A stretch of DNA of 64,000 nucleotides from positions 1,009,214 through 1,073,213 of the forward strand of contig CM024170.1 of assembly GCA_013433145.1 (NCBI GenBank), in the 5' to 3' direction. The notes under the pieces were generated by a model. That model did no database searches. It saw only the letters and a program-made list of their open reading frames with translations, and was not told the origin of the DNA. The position numbers and the translations under genes are program-made. Position 1 is the stretch's first letter. Every line of letters begins with the position of its first letter. This stretch comes from Ascaris suum. Lineage: Eukaryota; Nematoda; Chromadorea; Rhabditida; Ascarididae. This document shows, one piece after another, positions 12,901-28,692 of this stretch.

Positions 12901-15900
12901 TATCGCAACGCTATTGACAGAAACAACTGCAAAGAAAGACGGAATACCCTCACACCCATCGAAACATTCGGAGCCTCTTTCTCTCTCTCTTCCGCCCTTC
13001 CCCCATCCCCTCCCTCGTTAACTGCTCGACCTTTTTATGTTAGCTGCAATGTAGAGCGAACACTAACCGCATAAACGGCAAGCAATGCGAGCTGATTGTA
13101 CGAACGGCCATTTCCAGGCGCTAGTTGTGCTGCCTTGAGGTACCACCTAGAAAATATCAACATTGGTAAAGAGGAAGCCTTTGTCGCTTATTTTCCACAG
13201 CCATTCGTTTCACATAAAACTTCGACCGCTGTAGAGAAATAGACGAGTGTCTACGCACAGAAAGCTTACCTGTTCTATGTTGGACAGGTAAGCTACCTGT
13301 CCTCGGACGTGCTGCACTCATACTTAAAGCTCCCAAACAAAGCAATTAAAACGCATACCACTGTTGAAGTATATACGGAAGGGCGGCATGAAGTAGGAGT
13401 TTAACCTTGAAGTTCTATGCGAAGGTTCATTAACCTTGACCTAACGGATGAGACGAAAAAGCTTACCCACGAGAAGAGGAGTAGTCCTTCACGCCGCATA
13501 CCATTGCATTATAGCGATGCAAATCACCCATCGATACAGCCAGTCGTTGTGCTGACATCACGGCCACCTATCAATATGGTTAGCTTATTTACTAGTAAGC
13601 CACGCGTGTTTATATAACAGCATCAGCCTTTACAGTAAAATAACATGTACATCATATAGCGATATAATGAATCAGCACCATATATCTAATAGCCATTATA
13701 CATTTCCTACTTTTTTCTAAAGTAAAACTACAACGCTCAAGCCGAACTTCTATCCAAATAAACCTAAAAAACTAAATAAACGAATAACAAACCCAACCAG
13801 CGAGCAAACAAACAAACAATCCCAATCTCTAAAAGTATAACGTCCAAATCCAGCCTCTAAATAAAGTAAATAAAAATAATCCAAACTATGCAAACTCTTC
13901 AGCAATGAAAACTTGGAAGTAAACTAGAGTGGCTGTCATGTTATCTAGCCAATAAGCTGCTCTAACCTTAAGTGATTGATCGCTAAATTCATGAGCACCA
14001 CATCCAACACAAGTGCATGCCGCAAAATCATCTCCAGGCAATGCCGATGGCCAATATAAGAAATCCTCGATTAAAAAGCCAAATACCACCTCATATTTGT
14101 TCAGCAGGTGAGCGTAGAAATCCAATCCCTAAAATAAATATACACATTTGATAAGAAAACATTTTTTAAAAAACGTTTGAACCTTCCTCCACTCAAAAAT
14201 CATCGTCATCTCAGTTAAGACTGCTCTTGCGCTTCTTTCTACGGTAATTAAATATTTGGATTACACTGGTTATTGGAATGCGTATCCGACAGGATTGGCG
14301 CAAAATCAGACACTGACAAATGCGCCGTACGACACCTACGATTGCTAGAAGGAACCTACTCGAACGCACAGGGTACAATATTTCTCACAAATGAACCAAT
14401 ACATGCAAATTCTAAGTATAACATTACTTTGTTGCTATTGTTTCCTACATGGAAATATGTACAGGTAATAAAACTAATTAAGCAGAATACCTGCTGAAGA
14501 AATCGCTTGAGGATCGAACGTAACATCTGTGATCGTTCCGACGAGGAATTGCTAGCCGTACGCAGTGCCTCAATGGGTTTGTAGAAGCACTGCTTCCACA
14601 TATGCTGCTCCAGATTCATCGCATATGTATAGTGAATGTCTCTTGTCACTATGGACGTGAACAACTCCGATAACGCTGAACTGAAACCTCATCTTTTGAC
14701 TTCAGGGTCACCACTTGCCTAGATTTCATGACCTACTGCCATTATACCTTACAATGTACGATAACCTCATGACGTAATTAGAAGCATGAATACCGACTTT
14801 TTTGCTCCTAAAACATGAATCGTGCTTGATAATCTTCTAGCACTGAGGCTGCAGATTTTGACCACTGTCCGTTTGCGGATGAAGGATACGGATATGAAGA
14901 TTTCAGTGACCACTGCATCAATAAGTAATAACAAAAACATTCAATCCTATGTAAAAGGAGGCGAATGCTTTTTCAAAACCAAAAAGGGTGAGAAGGGTTG
15001 CGGTATAGGAAGCAGAAAAAAAAAAAGAACCAGTATTACTGAAATATCCTATTCTCCCTGATCAGTTTTCATTCATCGTCATCACGAATACAAAACCGGT
15101 AAAGAAAAAATGATATCAAGAGCCACGACTTCATGGGAAGCGATACGATGTTTGCCAAATTCACCCGAAACGATTGGTATCGCAGCAGTCGCCTGCCTGC
15201 CCTACGCACGAATCATTACAAAAAAAAAGAAGAACAAATACTATACATCACAAAATTGGTTAATCATTTCATTAAGATGCAGGATGCGTATGGTGGGATG
15301 TGGGAGACGGATGGAGAATATGCCATACCACTGCAATAGAAACTAGAGAAGGGGTTCGGGATAGGACTGCTATGTTAAAATAGATGTGTATGACACAAAC
15401 AATCCCCATAACCAAAACCTTGCCGTGCTGTATAGCTTTAATCAAGAAATTTCATCACTCCTGAGACGATTTAAACAAAACAGGCAACCGGTGATGCCAC
15501 AACAAGTAAAATGCCCGTGGCGTAGAAAAGAAAGTCAAACTTTCGACTCGTTTCAATAGATCTATGATCAGCGCACATAACCTAGCGCAGAAGGGCATTC
15601 ACTGTCATTCTTATAGATTTTCCTCATTTATTCCTGGAAGATGTGGGCGGGTAGTTCGCCACTGCAGACTATACGCGCCTCGTGGAAACTCTTGGTCCTG
15701 GGCCCCGAATACATAGCAACCATAAATGTAACTGAAGACGCAAAATTGGGCCCAACTTAGTGGGAAAACTCAGAAACGGGGAGCTGTGTTTTCCTATGTT
15801 TACGACGGACTTTTTGATGGCAACTGTTGCCACTTACGATGAATGGACCTTTATTGCTCGAACTTATCACTGATTCGAAGAGGAAATTAGTTCGCCTCTC

Positions 15901-18900
15901 TATCCAACAACTTTTCATTAAATCAACTTCGTCGTATCCCTTCTCTTCAATCAGAAGCATCCGACTTTCGCAGGTGATAATATCCGCAATTTGTGACAAT
16001 ATTCCGCAATGATTAACTTTAAATATTGCGGAATGTTCTCTCTCAGAGTGAAAACTTTGAATCTGAATCAAACTTTTGCAAAGAAAGAAGGACAGGTAAA
16101 AAACAACAGCTTAGAATTGGTCATCTATATGCGCACGACATTTGCTCCAGCGTTAAGGCATAAAATACATAAAACAAACCTGCGAGCTTGCAGCTCCTCA
16201 GCCGCCGAAATGTCACTATCTTCGGCTATCTTCTGCATCAAAGCCGCCATACTATCATTCAACTCCTGAATTAGTGGACCTTCGCGTCTCGCGATCTCCA
16301 TGTGAATTGGCCACTCTGTGGGCGGCATATCTATTTTACGCCCACGCTCCTTCCTCCATACAACGCCTGAGCGGAATATAATAAACAACAATGGCGTACA
16401 AAAAAAAAGAATTACGTTCACTCTCGTCACCTGTAGCTCTTCCTCTTACAGCATTCCACTATACTTGCTTGCGATTAAAAAAACGAATGGTCACGAATTG
16501 CGAAGAGGAAAAATGCATTAAAGAGAAAGGAATATGAAACTGTTTTCTATGCAGTGTAAGAAGGCTCAGTTTCCACTTGTAAAATCTCTGCCACAATGGA
16601 GCTCTGCCTGACCATATCTTACAAATTGATCATAGTGGGTCAACTCTCCGAGTTCTAACTCTGGTGCTTGCAAGCTTGGAACTCCAAGCAATATCATAGT
16701 CAATCTTGTGGGAATGCTTTCAATGTATGCCAAAAAATGCATAAGCTCACGTTTAATGCAAAATCATCAGCCTTACGCAAGATGTAAAGCGGAATAGACA
16801 TGTTGCCGCACATGACAGTACAGCGGATTTGCATCGGCGTCAAAGCCAACTAAGCATCGAAGAGCTGGGGAGGGGGTGATTTCTCTGAACAAAAAGTGAA
16901 CGGCAATCTGAACGTTAAGCGCACTGAATTTACTCAATTTGAATGTCTAAACGATGATAAGCTCAACTGGTGGCTATGCAAAATACGCAAATAAAAGTCC
17001 AATAATACAATATACAGCTTCATGTTGAATGCTTCCTCTACGAACAGCAACGAATTTGACAAAATGATAGGTAAAACAAGCAAATAAACAAACAACCAAA
17101 GATCATCGATTCACTCACCAGTGTTGACGACTACCGGTTGCGTATCCGGGTTAATTAAGGGACGTGCAGTAAGTAATCGAAAGCGGGGCGGAGGTATGTT
17201 GACACTTGGAGGTGGAACACTTAGGTTCGGCGGAGGTACTGATACATCGATTACAAATACACCTGGCGGTGGTGGCCTATAAAACATATGCCTGGAGAAT
17301 ACTTCTTCAGTTTACCTCATGAACAGCATATAGCCCAGAACACAGATGAGACCTAACATGAGCACCTTTCTACCTAATATCGTGCATTTTTGAGCGCCCT
17401 ATTTACCTTATCATTACCACTCTAACTTAAAGGCGCCGATGGCTCCTTCAATCAATTCGATCAACCAATAGGTAGTATAGTCTATATCAAGTGGACCTCG
17501 TTTACCGGTCCCCTTATTCCTATGAATTTCAATTCCAGATAGTGTTTATAAAAATCGACAATTTGATGCGAGGAGATTGCCTTTAGCTGAGAAATCAGTT
17601 TCATGTGTTCGGATTATCCACTTTCTTCCATCTATAGAATGTGCTAATCAAGAACTTCTCAAAAATATTTCTGAATAATTGCCTCGTTTATTTCATTATC
17701 CCATAAAGTTCCAATTTCATTTTGAATAAAACAAAGAGCAAATTCTTATATCAATCGTGCAAGCAAATGATAAAATAGATGTAAGGCAAATTAAGCGACT
17801 GATAGATAAAGAACCAAAGAGGACAAGAAAGGGAGGAAATGTTTTAAGAGATCGCAAAAACAACCATCCTGAATTTCTTATATCTTTCTTCCCATTAACT
17901 AGTCCAATAAGAAAATTGCCTAAATCAAATTTCATGATGCAATGATTTCAATGAACTTATCAATGCTATCGGCTAACGATCATATAAGAGAAAGCTTTCT
18001 TCTCAGATAGCTTAATGAGCTTAGGTTTAGAACTTAAGCTGTTTTTCAGTGCTATCAAATATCCTAACGGTACGGCGATGAATATCAAAATGAACAAAAC
18101 ACTAGGCGTTCTAAACTGATAACAATACAATGCCATACCACAAGACATGGCAAGCCACGCATATCACATCTGAGGCAATCAATCGGGCACCAATACCATA
18201 TATATGCCAATAAATAAAAAAAATAACGAGCAAATTTGTTCAATGAATAGATCAAAATCATAGAACATCAGCGGCAGCAATTTAATAAATGCAATGCGCC
18301 ATCATGCAAAGTGCTTCTGCTCTATCACCTATTCGTTATTCCCGGTTATTGATCAAATTAGATCAAAACTTTTGCAAAAGAATATTCAGAAAATAGCAGA
18401 CATATGAAACGCTTATAGAATATTAAAGTGCTATTGGTTAAGAAAAAAAGGCAAATGCAAAGACAAGTAAGGAATTGGAAATGAAAAAAAAGAAAATCAA
18501 AAAACTTAAAAAGGAACTGAAGAAGATGCAGATGAAGTGTGAAATATAGTGCATCCAAGAGGCGAGTTAAGAAACTAACATAAACAAACTCTCAGAAACA
18601 ATAGAAACACAGTAATATTGTAATCATAGGTGAGAGAAAAAAATAAGACACAGCAACATATATGTGAAACGTACAGAAACTACTCACAGGTAAGTGAAAA
18701 TTACCCACCTATCCAATTCGCTATTATTTATCGTTATAGTTCAGCATACAACCGCTTTACTAAACCTACAAAGCGCAATTTCCATACTAAAATAAAAAAA
18801 TAAAAAAGATTTTCATGAACGTTAGCAGACGATAAGAATGCAAGTAACGCATATAATGTTTAAATTATATTGCATACTATTTTTATAGGCCCCATAAATT

Positions 18901-21900
18901 AACTGAAAATACTTAACTAACGCGTAGAATTAAAAGCAGCTGAGAAGTTATGCAGCAAAAGACGAAAATGATGACAGGAGCGAAATCCGCCAACAACAGC
19001 GTAAGAAACCAAAGGCAGAGCATAATCGACAACGAAGAAACACAGCCAACAGCAAACGGTCTTATAAGTGCTAGCACAGCGTCGCCAACGGGATGTTTAT
19101 AATACGTTTTCTTTCATCAAAAATCAATACGAATAGTATGTTTTTGGTAGAGCTTTATAAACAAATTATAAAAGTAGATAATATATCAGTTAATAATCTC
19201 AACAAAGAGGCAAACTCTGTGTGAATCAAATATGTAAACTTTATCATATTACAAAACTATTGACTGAATTATTCTATTTTAAAGTCAAATTTGCTTAGAA
19301 AAATCAAAATTTAATAACAATTTCCATGATAGTTCCCCTCATTAACTATTCACTTTATTGGTGAAAAGTGTGGCTAAATATTAATACATCATCTCGAACA
19401 TTGTATATCGATGCCGACAGCATCAGCAATTGACTTTCAACAAAATAAAAACGACTGCACAGAGAAAACAACCAAATTAACCATAAAATCATTAATCAGT
19501 AAAGGATATGGCATATATTAACTCATGCCGCCGTAGAATTTCGATTGGGAATCGCCTATACTAAAGGTCTGCTGCATTCTCAACATCCTCCCAATAACTG
19601 CTCACGACTGCAACACTCAACAACACCTTTTTACAGAAAATTATTCGTCCTCTGTCTTTGGCTACTGAATAAAAATTATCTCTCGCTGCTAACTGAAAAA
19701 AAGCAATCGGCTGAGGGACTACAAATGACGAAGATGGGTATGAGAAGGTCGGGGACGCTGAGGCAAATCCACTAAAATTTTCCGGCTGAAATTGAACGTC
19801 CCTACCACCCAATCATCCTCTCTCTGTCTACATCTAAATCCTCGAAAACCGTTACAATCACTCCAAACGCAGCGTAAATAGGCAAAATTCAGAGTTCACG
19901 AAGGCTGCAAGTGCTTAGCTAACGGTGAATGTTGAGTAGCTTTTGTAGGCGCTAGAAAAAAATTTTTAATTCTTTTCTTGCTGTATTCAGTGTGATTTCT
20001 AGATCCTCAACTGAACTTCGCCTCTATTCTAAAGTGGCATTCAAACCTTCATAATCTCTGATAGAATCACTATAACACTGTGAAATAATTGCTGCAACTT
20101 ACACAGTAATGGCTTAAAATGAAAGAGAAAATCACATCTGTTCTGAACAATAAGGAAGGGAATCTTCCCAAAACTCCGACTGGAAAGCACTCTCAGTAAA
20201 ACTTATTTAAATGAAAAGTTGTGGTACCTGGAGTAGGGGGCGATCATTGCAACAGGTGGTGGCGGTCTTGGGGGCGGTGCAAGAGGCACACCCACCGATA
20301 CTTCGGCTACAGGAGTAGGTGCCGAATCCATACTTCCATTCAATTCAGTCCCAGCGTATGCCGGCTCGGTTCTAAAATATATTTATCTCAAAAGCAGTCA
20401 TCAAATTAAAGATATGACCACCTCTGTAACATTCATTTTCAAACCGCGAAAGGTTACGTCGGTCTGAAATAATACTACATGGAAAAATCCCACAGTTCAA
20501 ATAAGACCACTTTCTATATTTTCTCAACGGAAGGAAACATGAACCTCTGGGAAGCCTTACAAAACAAAAAATTGCTTTGATGGAGTGCTTTTACAGGTTG
20601 AAATCATCTAACACTAAAAATTCAATAAACCTCTTATGCAGGAAACGAAAATTGCATCCTATAACAGCTGCGATCCTTTGAAGAATATCAGCATAGCGAT
20701 TGAACAGTGTGTATTCGCCTTTATCGAACTAAACGGCTGAAGGTTCTATGAAACGCTGCTAATTTCCGTTTACGGAGTTCCTGGCACATAACTAACCTTC
20801 ATCTCCCCAAAGAACGCAAGCCAACTAGTTCTATGAACCTAGAGAAGTTACCTCAATCCGATGTTTTGTGCACACTTATGCTGTAATCTCAACTGGAGCG
20901 CAATCTTACGTTATCCTAGAAGTGGACAGAATTTTATCAATTCTGTTAACATTATTAGATGGGCATTGCAAGGAAAAAGTCATAGGAGAAGGTCACTTCG
21001 AAAAGACCAGATTTCGGGAGAACTATACAACAAAACTATTACATACCACTTTTCAGAGGGGTCAATTGCAGGTTGATATCACTACTCACGAATCGATGAA
21101 CAACTAGATATAAGCTGTAGGCGAAGACAAGCCAATCTTTTCTAAGTGCTGAATAATTAGTAAAAAAGGGTTCTGTCAACATTAATGAGTAACAGAGATT
21201 TGTCTGTAGGAAAGGAAATCAATGTCCTTATACTGAGAAGTTGATCGCCCAATAAGCGATAGCAATAACCTGTTCTGTTCTCTACCCAATGTACGCTGAC
21301 ATCGGCTTCTGCGAACCACATTTGAACAACGCCTCAAATCCAGTGCCTCGGGTCGTGATGCTCCTCCTTGCTCCAAAGATCCTTCTATCTGATCACATTC
21401 CCCTCCTAAATCATCAGCATCCTTCAAACGGCAAAGACTGTCTGTGAAAAGAAATCAGCGACCCTAAAACCCCAAAAAAGAAAATAATAAGGACGGACTA
21501 TAACATATAGACCACAAATATAACATGCCAACGCCCAATTAGAGTTCTTCACTCTTACACTAAGAATAGTGCATTATTAGGTTACAAGTTGCATTATTTG
21601 GTTACAACCTTACCTTACATTAACTTCCTTGTATTTAATTAACAACTCATTTAAGAAGGAGAGTAGCGCAAATTTGTAATAAATGCATACAGCAGTAATA
21701 ATAATAGGCAAGTAAGTAATAAGTAGAGATAGAAGATAAGATAGCAGCACAGCGTTGTAAAATGGCAATCGCATCGCTATTCTTTCATATATTTTCCACT
21801 GAAATCCAAACACACACATGTTAAGCGGGCTTGTGTGTAAATGCGTTTATGAAATTTTTAAATGTATTTGCATAATCTGCCACACGGCATGCGCCACCAA

Positions 21901-24433
21901 CGCCACCTTACACTACAAAACATTTGCACACAAACAGTCACTCTCATCCACCAATTTCTTTTAACACTTCATCTCTATAATAATATCAAAAACAGCTCTT
22001 TGATTTTTTTTCTTTTGAGATATCAGTATATTCTGAACGCAGCGATGTTAGCAAAACAAATTAATTTTATAGGGGAGCGCAAAAAGATAAATGAACGCAA
22101 CAACAGGTCTCAAGTAAAGAACATCCATTAAGGGCAACCAAAGAGTGCTAAAATCTAGCGCATTTGCATGATGCCCGTTAGTCTCACTCCAACCACATCC
22201 CGTCAACCATATCATTTCACGCAATCTAAATTCACCTCATCGCCTCCCATATTACAGTGCATCTCATCAAATTCAACTGTCAAGCCTCGCCTTTAGCCTA
22301 CATACGCAACTAAATTGACGTACATAAAGCAGATGAGAAAATGGCTAACGAAAACATGAGGGAATAATCTCGGCAACAAGAGTGTGCCCTCCAATGACTA
22401 TTTCGACCACACAGCTTGAAAACAACGAACCTATGGTCGATGGACGTTGCGCATCGACGACAGTGACAGCGTTGCTGTCAGCATGACTGCTCGGTTGTAC
22501 TTCACATGCGCCACTACCTATTCGTCCTTCATCAACAGCCTGATCCTCGTAGGTTGGCGTCCTTTCACCACTTGCACTTTCATCACTTCTTTCTTCAATG
22601 CTTTCCGCAACACTTGACGTCTGACTTGTGAAACTATCTGCAATTTCTAGCATTTGGTATTCTTATAATCCGTACGTCACCTCATTATCGCATCCTTCTT
22701 TAATTTTGTTGAAATTGAATATCCTTTAATTTCATCATAAATTCTTGGTAAAACCAATATATTATAAACGAGAAGAGCAAACGTGAAAGATGAAAAATCA
22801 AAAATCACCTATTGCATATTGCATATAAATCCAAAAGCATTTTGCGCTTGTTAATGCAGCCTTTCCGGTATAAAAACAATTCAAACAAACACAATGAAAT
22901 AATGCTGCAACCATCTGGATGATCATCTAGTATTGCAAAACGCCAATCAAACGAACACCTCCCTCCCCCTTCCAACAGCATCATATGACCGAATTTTTCC
23001 ATTCCATCACAAATAATCAATACTAGAAATTGAAGTTGCAACTTATTGTGGTGGGTAAAACATCATGATCACATTTTCCACCATAAACTATAACCAATAA
23101 TGGTCACTTTAATACACGTGAAATCCACCAACGAACAAAAAATCTATACACACTGTAATGCAGGCTTCAAACAGTTAAGCCAAAACCAACATGTATGAAC
23201 AAAACATTTTCACTGCTTGCAATACGACCGGCAGTGCACATGCAAACAAAACAAGTGCAAACTTAACCCCCAATACATCAAATTTCTCAACGAAAACCTT
23301 AACCTAACAACAATATTAAAGCGCATTTCTTATCAGCAAAATCTGTTGTACTCATCTGTAGCGATGTAATAAACATCAATAAAAATAATAACCATTGCGA
23401 TGTCTACGTTGCATACGCTGTGAGTAGCGCATACAACGATGACCGCTTGCGTCTGCACCTCGAGGGCTAGCCGTTCGATCGCCACTACCATGATGTGTCC
23501 TTTGCCCATGTGTTGCTTGTTCAGCTCTTGAACCGTTCTTGCCGAATTTTTTCTTCCTTTTCTGCCAACGACCCGCTGAATCTGCATCTCTCAATGTATT
23601 CGTGGTCGATGCCAATCGATTTTCGACCTCAGTACGCGCCAGCTCCTCACGTTCTTTCTAGACAATCTCATCTACTTAGCAATTGCCAAGGACGATACTT
23701 CAAGACATTTATTCTTTATACATCTTTATGCGAAAATAACAACTACGAGACTAATCTAGAAAACCAGCGAGAATATAGCACAATATAGTGGCACCAATAT
23801 ATTACACAATCCCTAACTTTAAAAAAATTAATGTCTTTTCTTCTATTCTGTTAATGCTCCTTTATTTAATCGTAGCTTATTTGTGGACAGCGACAGAAAT
23901 CAATAAAACATCAGCAGTATGGAATTGAAAGCGTTTACTATTAAACGATAGCTCAAATAACCCATGCACAAGAAGTGAAATCGAACAAATAATTTCATCA
24001 ATTAAAATGGCTTTTGCAAAATTTCTGAGCTAAAAGCCAGTAATCAGCGATTTAAGCATATTGCGGTAATTTTGCCCGATGCCTTAAGCCTTAATTGGCT
24101 GGCTTCAGTTTCCCCTTCAAAACTTCGATATTTCTTCACAAGAGTTGAAATGCGTCACGCGAGTGCAGACAAAACATCAACACACATTCATAGAATGTCG
24201 CAAAGCCTTCAAACACATTCATACCTTTCGACGTTCTTCTTCTTCCACTTCGGTACTCCAATTGAATGACATTGAATCAAAGCTCGCGCAGAGGTCCTAA
24301 ATAAAAAATTTATGTTTAACCATAGGTATGCCTGCATTTATCTCAAAAACAGCAATAAATTCTAATTAACAATTTGGCGGTTCACTTAATTTGCGGTGAT
24401 AATCAATGCACAACAACAAACTCATGTATTTTA

Positions 24434-24532
<99 letters not shown>

Positions 24533-27500
24533 TTCTATGGAAGGCCGGAAAATGGCAAAGTCAGTTTACTCCAATCACAACCCTCTTTTCGAATAAGCAC
24601 ACCGCTATTCGTCGCATAAAAGGTACCACAATATCACAAACTAATGTACGATACCGCATCAGTATCTGAATGACACCCGTTTAGCAATTTAGCTCATCTA
24701 ATTTCACCTCTTATCTGTGCGCATTTTTGCACCAACTTCGTTGGCAACGTTGATAAACGAATTAAAATAAATCAACGAACGGATAAATACTGACATCAAC
24801 TCGTCAGGTTATTTGTGCGGAATGCAGGTTACTGTCGTAGACATGTAAAGGTGCATAACAAGAACACTTGACATTTATTTCGATTTCTTTGCAAATTTAA
24901 GCAATCATCCTGCTGCTTATCGCATCCCAACTTCAAGCTCGCCTGCTTCAATTACAACCATAAAAATTAAACCAAAAGAGTGTAAAAAATGAGTGCAACT
25001 TCAAGTTTCCCAAATATACTATGATTCTTTAAGTTTTGTTAAACATTCTGATTCCTTAACTTTTATTAAAGATCCCTCTGGAAGGAAACTTGAGATCCTC
25101 TCGCAAAGTAGGCAAGATCTTTACCCTAGTAAAGATTGACAAAATAAAGTGAAAAACTTAAAGTCATTCGTCACCTGGAAAGATTTATATTGTGTTGGAG
25201 ACGACGGCCTATCCTTCAGTAGTTTGTTATCGCGATCGTCCATCAACTGAAAACAATAACAACAGTATCAATCTTTTCGTTGTGGAACTCGAGACCAAAT
25301 AAAGCGAGAATATTTCCAGTTTCAAGAAAAATTCCAAAAGGAATTTCTTTGATAGAAAAAGAAACGATAAAATTGGCCTCGTTTACATATCAGCAGTTTG
25401 AACGCAAAATTAAAATTTTCCGAATGATTTCCGGGAAAAACCCTTGCTGTGAAAGTGATCAAAGAATTCAAAGGCATCCCGTAAAAACATCCGATACATT
25501 CTTTCCAGAGTGATCTTGACCGAAGAAAATAACCTAAATGAAGAACAGGCGTTGAAGCAATCACAATAACTTTTTAATCAACAAATTTCGTCGTTTCCGA
25601 TTTACTAGAAGAAGAAAAAATATTGCAGACATTTAGAAAACGCTACACAAAACAAGGAAACAATGCCACATTTTATCCTTGGGCAAAAAGATATGCACGA
25701 GAATTTGGGCTTTCGCAAGATTCAGGTCGTGAATTTTCCGTTCAATCGATCCGAAGCTACGCTTACGCCATATCTCACTTCCTTACTCCCTCCCTCCTTA
25801 CCCAAAAAAACCTGCCCACCAGAATGACTTCCACAAACCTATTAACGACCACGTCAACTACAGTTTTTCCCTGAGAACCTTTGTTGCTTTCAAGAATATA
25901 CCACATAGCAAACTTTAAGGGATTATTCCTTCCTGTTGGGCGAATGAACCCACTTCTGAAAGAGCCGCAAATATGTTATCGGCAACAATTGAGAAAAAAA
26001 TAACGAAAAATTGAATATCGGTCACATAGGTGAGAAACTGAGGATACCTCATCATCATCGTAGTACTCATCATCGCCACGCTCACTGCCCAAATTGGATC
26101 GAGATGCGCGTCCACGTTTATCGTAACGCTCCGAGCGATTACTTCGAAACGACCAATTTCGTCGTTCTCTTCTACCCTCATCTCGAATAGATTTTGCGTA
26201 ACCCAACTTTGGGAAGCCGTATATATCCGAATTCTCGAACACCTAAAAACCCATCAAATGCTTCAAGAAATTTCCATACCGGCAACAGAGAATTTATTTA
26301 AGTGATTCGTATAAATCAGCTGTCCGTATAAGCAGCACAAGACACCGGAAGAGGAAATAATCCATGCCGAAAGTTACCAGAAGAATACATTAAAAACAAA
26401 CGACCAGTTAATTTTGATGACTCCTCAAGAAAATGCTCTTTAAAAGATTTTCAAATTAAATTAGAGAACGCAAAAAAATATTTTACAAATGCGAAGTGAG
26501 TCTTATCTTCAATATTTCTTTAAAACTGCAATATTATCAATACTAAGAACAGAAATGATAAGCCAAATTTCACGTACTATACGGTTCACGTCGGTGGCTG
26601 ATGAGAATGCATCGCCTCGTCGAGGAGTCAACGTGCTGGTTTCATCAACATTACGGCGTGGCTCACGGTACGACGAATATCGATCGGTTCTTTGGAAGTC
26701 CTGTAAGTACTCATCTATTCGGAGATGACATATAATATCTTAAAATAGAACAGCAATGTCCAATGTCACATGCTCGCTGTGCTCTATTATTCACACCATA
26801 AATTAACCACAGCAAAACACCTTTTCAACGAGTTATAAATAACGGCTATAATAATATCAGAAGCGAGATTTTTCCTAATTAGGATTGAATTAATCTGCTC
26901 ATTAAGCAGATTTATTAGCGGACCGCAATTCCTCCAGGTTTGAAATCGCCTACCATCCCAATTAATTTACTTCCGGATGCCATTAAAAAGACTGTACCCC
27001 TTCTTTAAAAAATATCAGGAACAAAAAAGCTTTATGAGCAGTTGAAGACAACTACAGTTGATAAAAGAAAAAACGACAACAACGTTAAGTATGCACGACA
27101 AAAGCATCGCTTCACAGGCAAACTGAAACGATCAACGTATATCGCTGCTGTAAAAACAATGCGTAATCTAATCAAACGGTGAATCGTAGCGACATTCATC
27201 TCGCAGTTGATGGAAAAAACAATGCTGGAAGAAAAGCGCAAGAAAAAACAGAAAGATGGAGAGAGGGACGGAGAGAGGTGCGTATCACAAGAAAGTAGAC
27301 GACACTTGCAGAGGTGAAAAAAAAAAACGGTTTCGCGTCAGTGATAAAGGAATTACTTATGCACTGATATGTCTGCCTACTACAAGCAGTGCATTCGAGC
27401 AGTACAACAAAAATAATTCGGCAAATGAGCGCCTCATGAATTCCACCTCATTCGCGTCACCATGTGTTGTGTGTGTGAACGTGCAAGCTATGTGCACGAC

Positions 27501-28692
27501 GGCTAACCTACCCGTACAACACGTGCTCCGTGAACAAATACACCTAGGCAATTTTCACTCCTACACATCAATGCTATCTGTTTACCGCATATTGCTTATT
27601 TCTTTTACAATAACGACCTGTGAAAATCTTTGAATTAGTAAATGAAAATAAAGTATAATTCATTAAAACACCAGCTACATCACCATAAAGACGGTGAATA
27701 TTCTCCTACCTGACGTGTTTTCTCTATGCTAAGAGAATCAAAGCTTGTTGATGACGACGACTGAATACTCGCAATGGCAGATCCAAAATAACCAGAGGTA
27801 ATGGTGCTGCATAGGAAGCAAGACCAGACATCTCAATACTGCTGACGATTTTGATTATATCAAAGGACCATTGCGCTATATGAATGTGGTACAAGTATAC
27901 TAGAAAGAGTTCTTTAAAGGCGAATCATCCAACAGCTTCGACCCTACTGGCAGATGTCACTGAATCTGCTCGATTCTAAAACTGCTCGCAAAACCATTAC
28001 TCCACCCTCAGCCATCAGAGAGCACTGTGGCGGTCAAAGAATTTGTTAATGCCCCTTCCCTCAACTTGGAATGCTGCGCATGACGGCAGATGATCCAACA
28101 TCGCCATTTAGCAATATGGGAAGCTGGACCCCTTAGAATTCTCACTTTTGTCTTGAAGGCATCAAATTATGATATCCGAAAACTTTCCTAAGAACAAGAA
28201 TCAAGTGCCACATTATGCGATACAATTTTAAATGAAACATGCCGTTTCGTGAAAGGCGCTGTGAGGCCGATTGCGAGCGCTGTGCACCTGTTTCGATGGT
28301 CCCTTTGAGTCGAATCTCCAGCTACGCTCTTCTCCCATTGTGTAGTTTTGATAGTGCATCGAAGACGGCCGATCGGAGAGCGACTGGCTTGAACTCTGCA
28401 ATAGTTGTGTTCATTGATATGGTACGCATCTTACTCATATTAATTTAAGTTCAATGTCCTGAAGTACCTTAAAGCTCATTCTACGACACAGCCGTTTCTC
28501 ACCACTAATTCAAACATCTATCAATCACAGCAAAGGGCTAATGAACGTTAACCTTTACTACAGTAGATCAAACCATCAGAACCTATGGACATGAACGAGA
28601 CGAACAATTATAAACGACAAACAGTCTATAAAACCGAGGTTTGGAAAAAAAACTGCCTCAAACCGACGACACGACATTAAAACAAATAAATA

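Larger units (their letters stand above)
7236..13067. other. SMG6 intron 18 (5.8 kb)
   Basis: The flanking exons join in phase 0 exactly where human SMG6 is continuous (..LLAVYA then [10 protein letters not shown]..), so no SMG6 exon is missing here. The intron holds an antisense open frame (7712-8071), a degenerate ACT-like low-complexity tract (about 9650-10390) and a two-exon coding fragment (10554-10941), each listed separately. I see nothing recognisable in the remainder. Confidence 0.75.

Noticed and set aside
20221..20409. Plus-strand open frame
   Set aside because: It is antisense to the proline-rich SMG6 exon 12.
24374..24669. Two plus-strand frames with long Tyr-Ile repeats
   Set aside because: They are translations of the (TA)n array and have no coding meaning. 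The same holds for the minus-strand frames at 28576-28858.
27256..27633. 125-codon plus-strand frame in the SMG6 intron between exons 4 and 5
   Set aside because: No motif, mixed hydrophobic and polar residues, and no splice or promoter support; treated as chance.
28239..28448. Plus-strand open frame
   Set aside because: It is antisense to SMG6 exon 4 (28288-28395).
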